Below, piece by piece: positions 4,931 to 5,537 of a stretch of DNA of 5,537 nt (its first letter is position 1; each line of letters opens with the position of its first letter). The translations under genes were made by a program, and so were the position numbers. The notes below the pieces were generated by a model. That model searched no databases, was not told the origin of the DNA, and was given only the letters and a program-made list of their open reading frames with translations. Source of the stretch: Candidatus Omnitrophota bacterium (GTDB taxonomy: Bacteria; Omnitrophota; Gorgyraeia; Aquiviventales; Aquiviventaceae); contig JACPAW010000155.1 of the NCBI GenBank assembly GCA_016180605.1, positions 1 to 5,537 of the forward strand, read 5' to 3'.

Positions 4931-5537
4931 ATGTCCACAAGGCAAATTATCGTTGCAGCGCAGAAGGAGATGCTACAAGCCGTAGCCAGGGCCAATCTCG
5001 GTGTCTATCTGGCTGCAGGAACGGCTCTTGCGATCCGCTGTGGGCATCGCGACTCAGCAGACCTCGATTTCTTTACCCAACGGTGGAGTCAAAAGTTGCA
5101 TCGGACGCTGTGCAAGCACATCGAGCGAGCGACCGGTTTTTCGTTCCGCCTGCTAGACGAGCGAATCAAGCCTCGCCTTGCGAAGGTGGCGGCCTACGAA
5201 TTCAGCATTGCCAAGGGAACGTTTATTAAGGTGGACGTCATCGAAGACTTTGATCCGTTGCTGCAGCCGGTTGAACCGGATGGCATCACCTCCATGGATG
5301 ACATTTATTTGCGGAAGGTGCGTGCCGCCATCGGCTGGACTCACAAGCCGTCTTCAACCGGACAGTTGGCTGTCGGCGGCAGACAGGATGCTAAAGACCT
5401 CTTTGACCTGTGGTATCTTTCGACGCATTATGCGCCACTTCACGAGTGGTTTCCAGCCCACTTTACCCGCCAGGACTATCAGCGGCTGACGCGATGGCTG
5501 CAAGCCATGACTGGTCAAGAGACCACATTTGCCTTGC
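4931..5537 (+). CDS. AbiEii/AbiGii-type nucleotidyltransferase (DUF1814), 3'-truncated by the window
   Basis: The N-terminal 202 residues are visible and the frame is open at the window end. The family has a DNA polymerase beta-like nucleotidyltransferase fold; members act as toxins of AbiE-type toxin-antitoxin and phage-exclusion systems, and some (mycobacterial MenT) add nucleotides to tRNA acceptor ends. Visible: YLAAGTALAIRCGHR followed by DSADLDFF (residues 27-48), with metal ligands expected at Asp44 and Asp46; a likely third carboxylate, Asp102, in IKVDVIEDF; SMDDIYLRKVRAAI (121-134); and RQDAKDLFDLWYL (151-163), the typical KDxxDL segment. The first motif reads AGT rather than the usual GGT. 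ATG 4931 gives the normal short lead-in before the first motif; the frame is open upstream to a stop at 4817, but only weak starts (TTG 4892) lie there. An AbiEi-like antitoxin normally precedes the toxin gene but is absent here, so it may be orphan, have its partner elsewhere, or do a different job. Confidence 0.85.
   Translation, partial: MSTRQIIVAAQKEMLQAVARANLGVYLAAGTALAIRCGHRDSADLDFFTQRWSQKLHRTLCKHIERATGFSFRLLDERIKPRLAKVAAYEFSIAKGTFIKVDVIEDFDPLLQPVEPDGITSMDDIYLRKVRAAIGWTHKPSSTGQLAVGGRQDAKDLFDLWYLSTHYAPLHEWFPAHFTRQDYQRLTRWLQAMTGQETTFAL

Noticed and set aside
4690..4995. Minus-strand open frame of 101 codons across the repeat region
   Set aside because: It runs through palindromic repeats and into the start of the AbiEii-like gene on the opposite strand, has no recognisable domain and no convincing ribosome binding site. 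The repeats explain its openness better.

Overview
The window looks like chromosomal DNA of a bacterium with roughly even base composition (slightly G+C-rich by eye). It falls into two parts: a compact housekeeping operon on the + strand (1 to about 4393) and a repeat-rich accessory stretch (about 4394 to the end). The isoprenoid genes belong to the MEP (non-mevalonate) route with a bacterial-type prenyltransferase, so the host is a bacterium. The proteins diverge from the well-known model-organism versions, which would fit a poorly sampled lineage; a candidate phylum such as Omnitrophota is possible, but that is only an impression.

Housekeeping part: the 3' part of an ispA-like prenyl diphosphate synthase (truncated by the window edge) is followed after 22 bases by dxs, which overlaps gltX by the four bases ATGA. 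A PilZ-domain gene starts nine bases after gltX behind a strong ribosome binding site. The spacing suggests one transcript. Dxs makes the first committed MEP intermediate and IspA condenses the C5 end products into prenyl chains, while GltX charges tRNA with glutamate; the PilZ protein is the only signalling component. All three enzymes carry local departures from textbook sequences: a shortened C-terminal segment in IspA, a heptanucleotide tandem repeat and a His-to-Tyr change in Dxs, and a missing Zn-binding segment in GluRS.

Accessory part: about 540 bases without a convincing protein gene. They hold a degenerate 7-base repeat, a GC-rich hairpin that may end the operon, what looks like the 5' half of a tRNA-Gln gene cut off in the anticodon arm, a long imperfect palindrome starting inside that fragment, several TTCG/GAGCGAAG-type palindromic repeats, and an AT-rich patch of nested inverted repeats containing a good sigma70-type promoter. 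The promoter lies so close to the next ATG (4931) that the mRNA may be leaderless. That gene encodes the N-terminal 202 residues of an AbiEii/AbiGii-type nucleotidyltransferase (DUF1814), the toxin-family half of a toxin-antitoxin or phage-defence pair, and runs off the right edge. No antitoxin is visible upstream.

I do not see a demonstrably new system. The best candidates for follow-up are the broken tRNA-Gln/palindrome junction with its neighbouring nucleotidyltransferase, the heptanucleotide repeat inside dxs, and the shortened GluRS.
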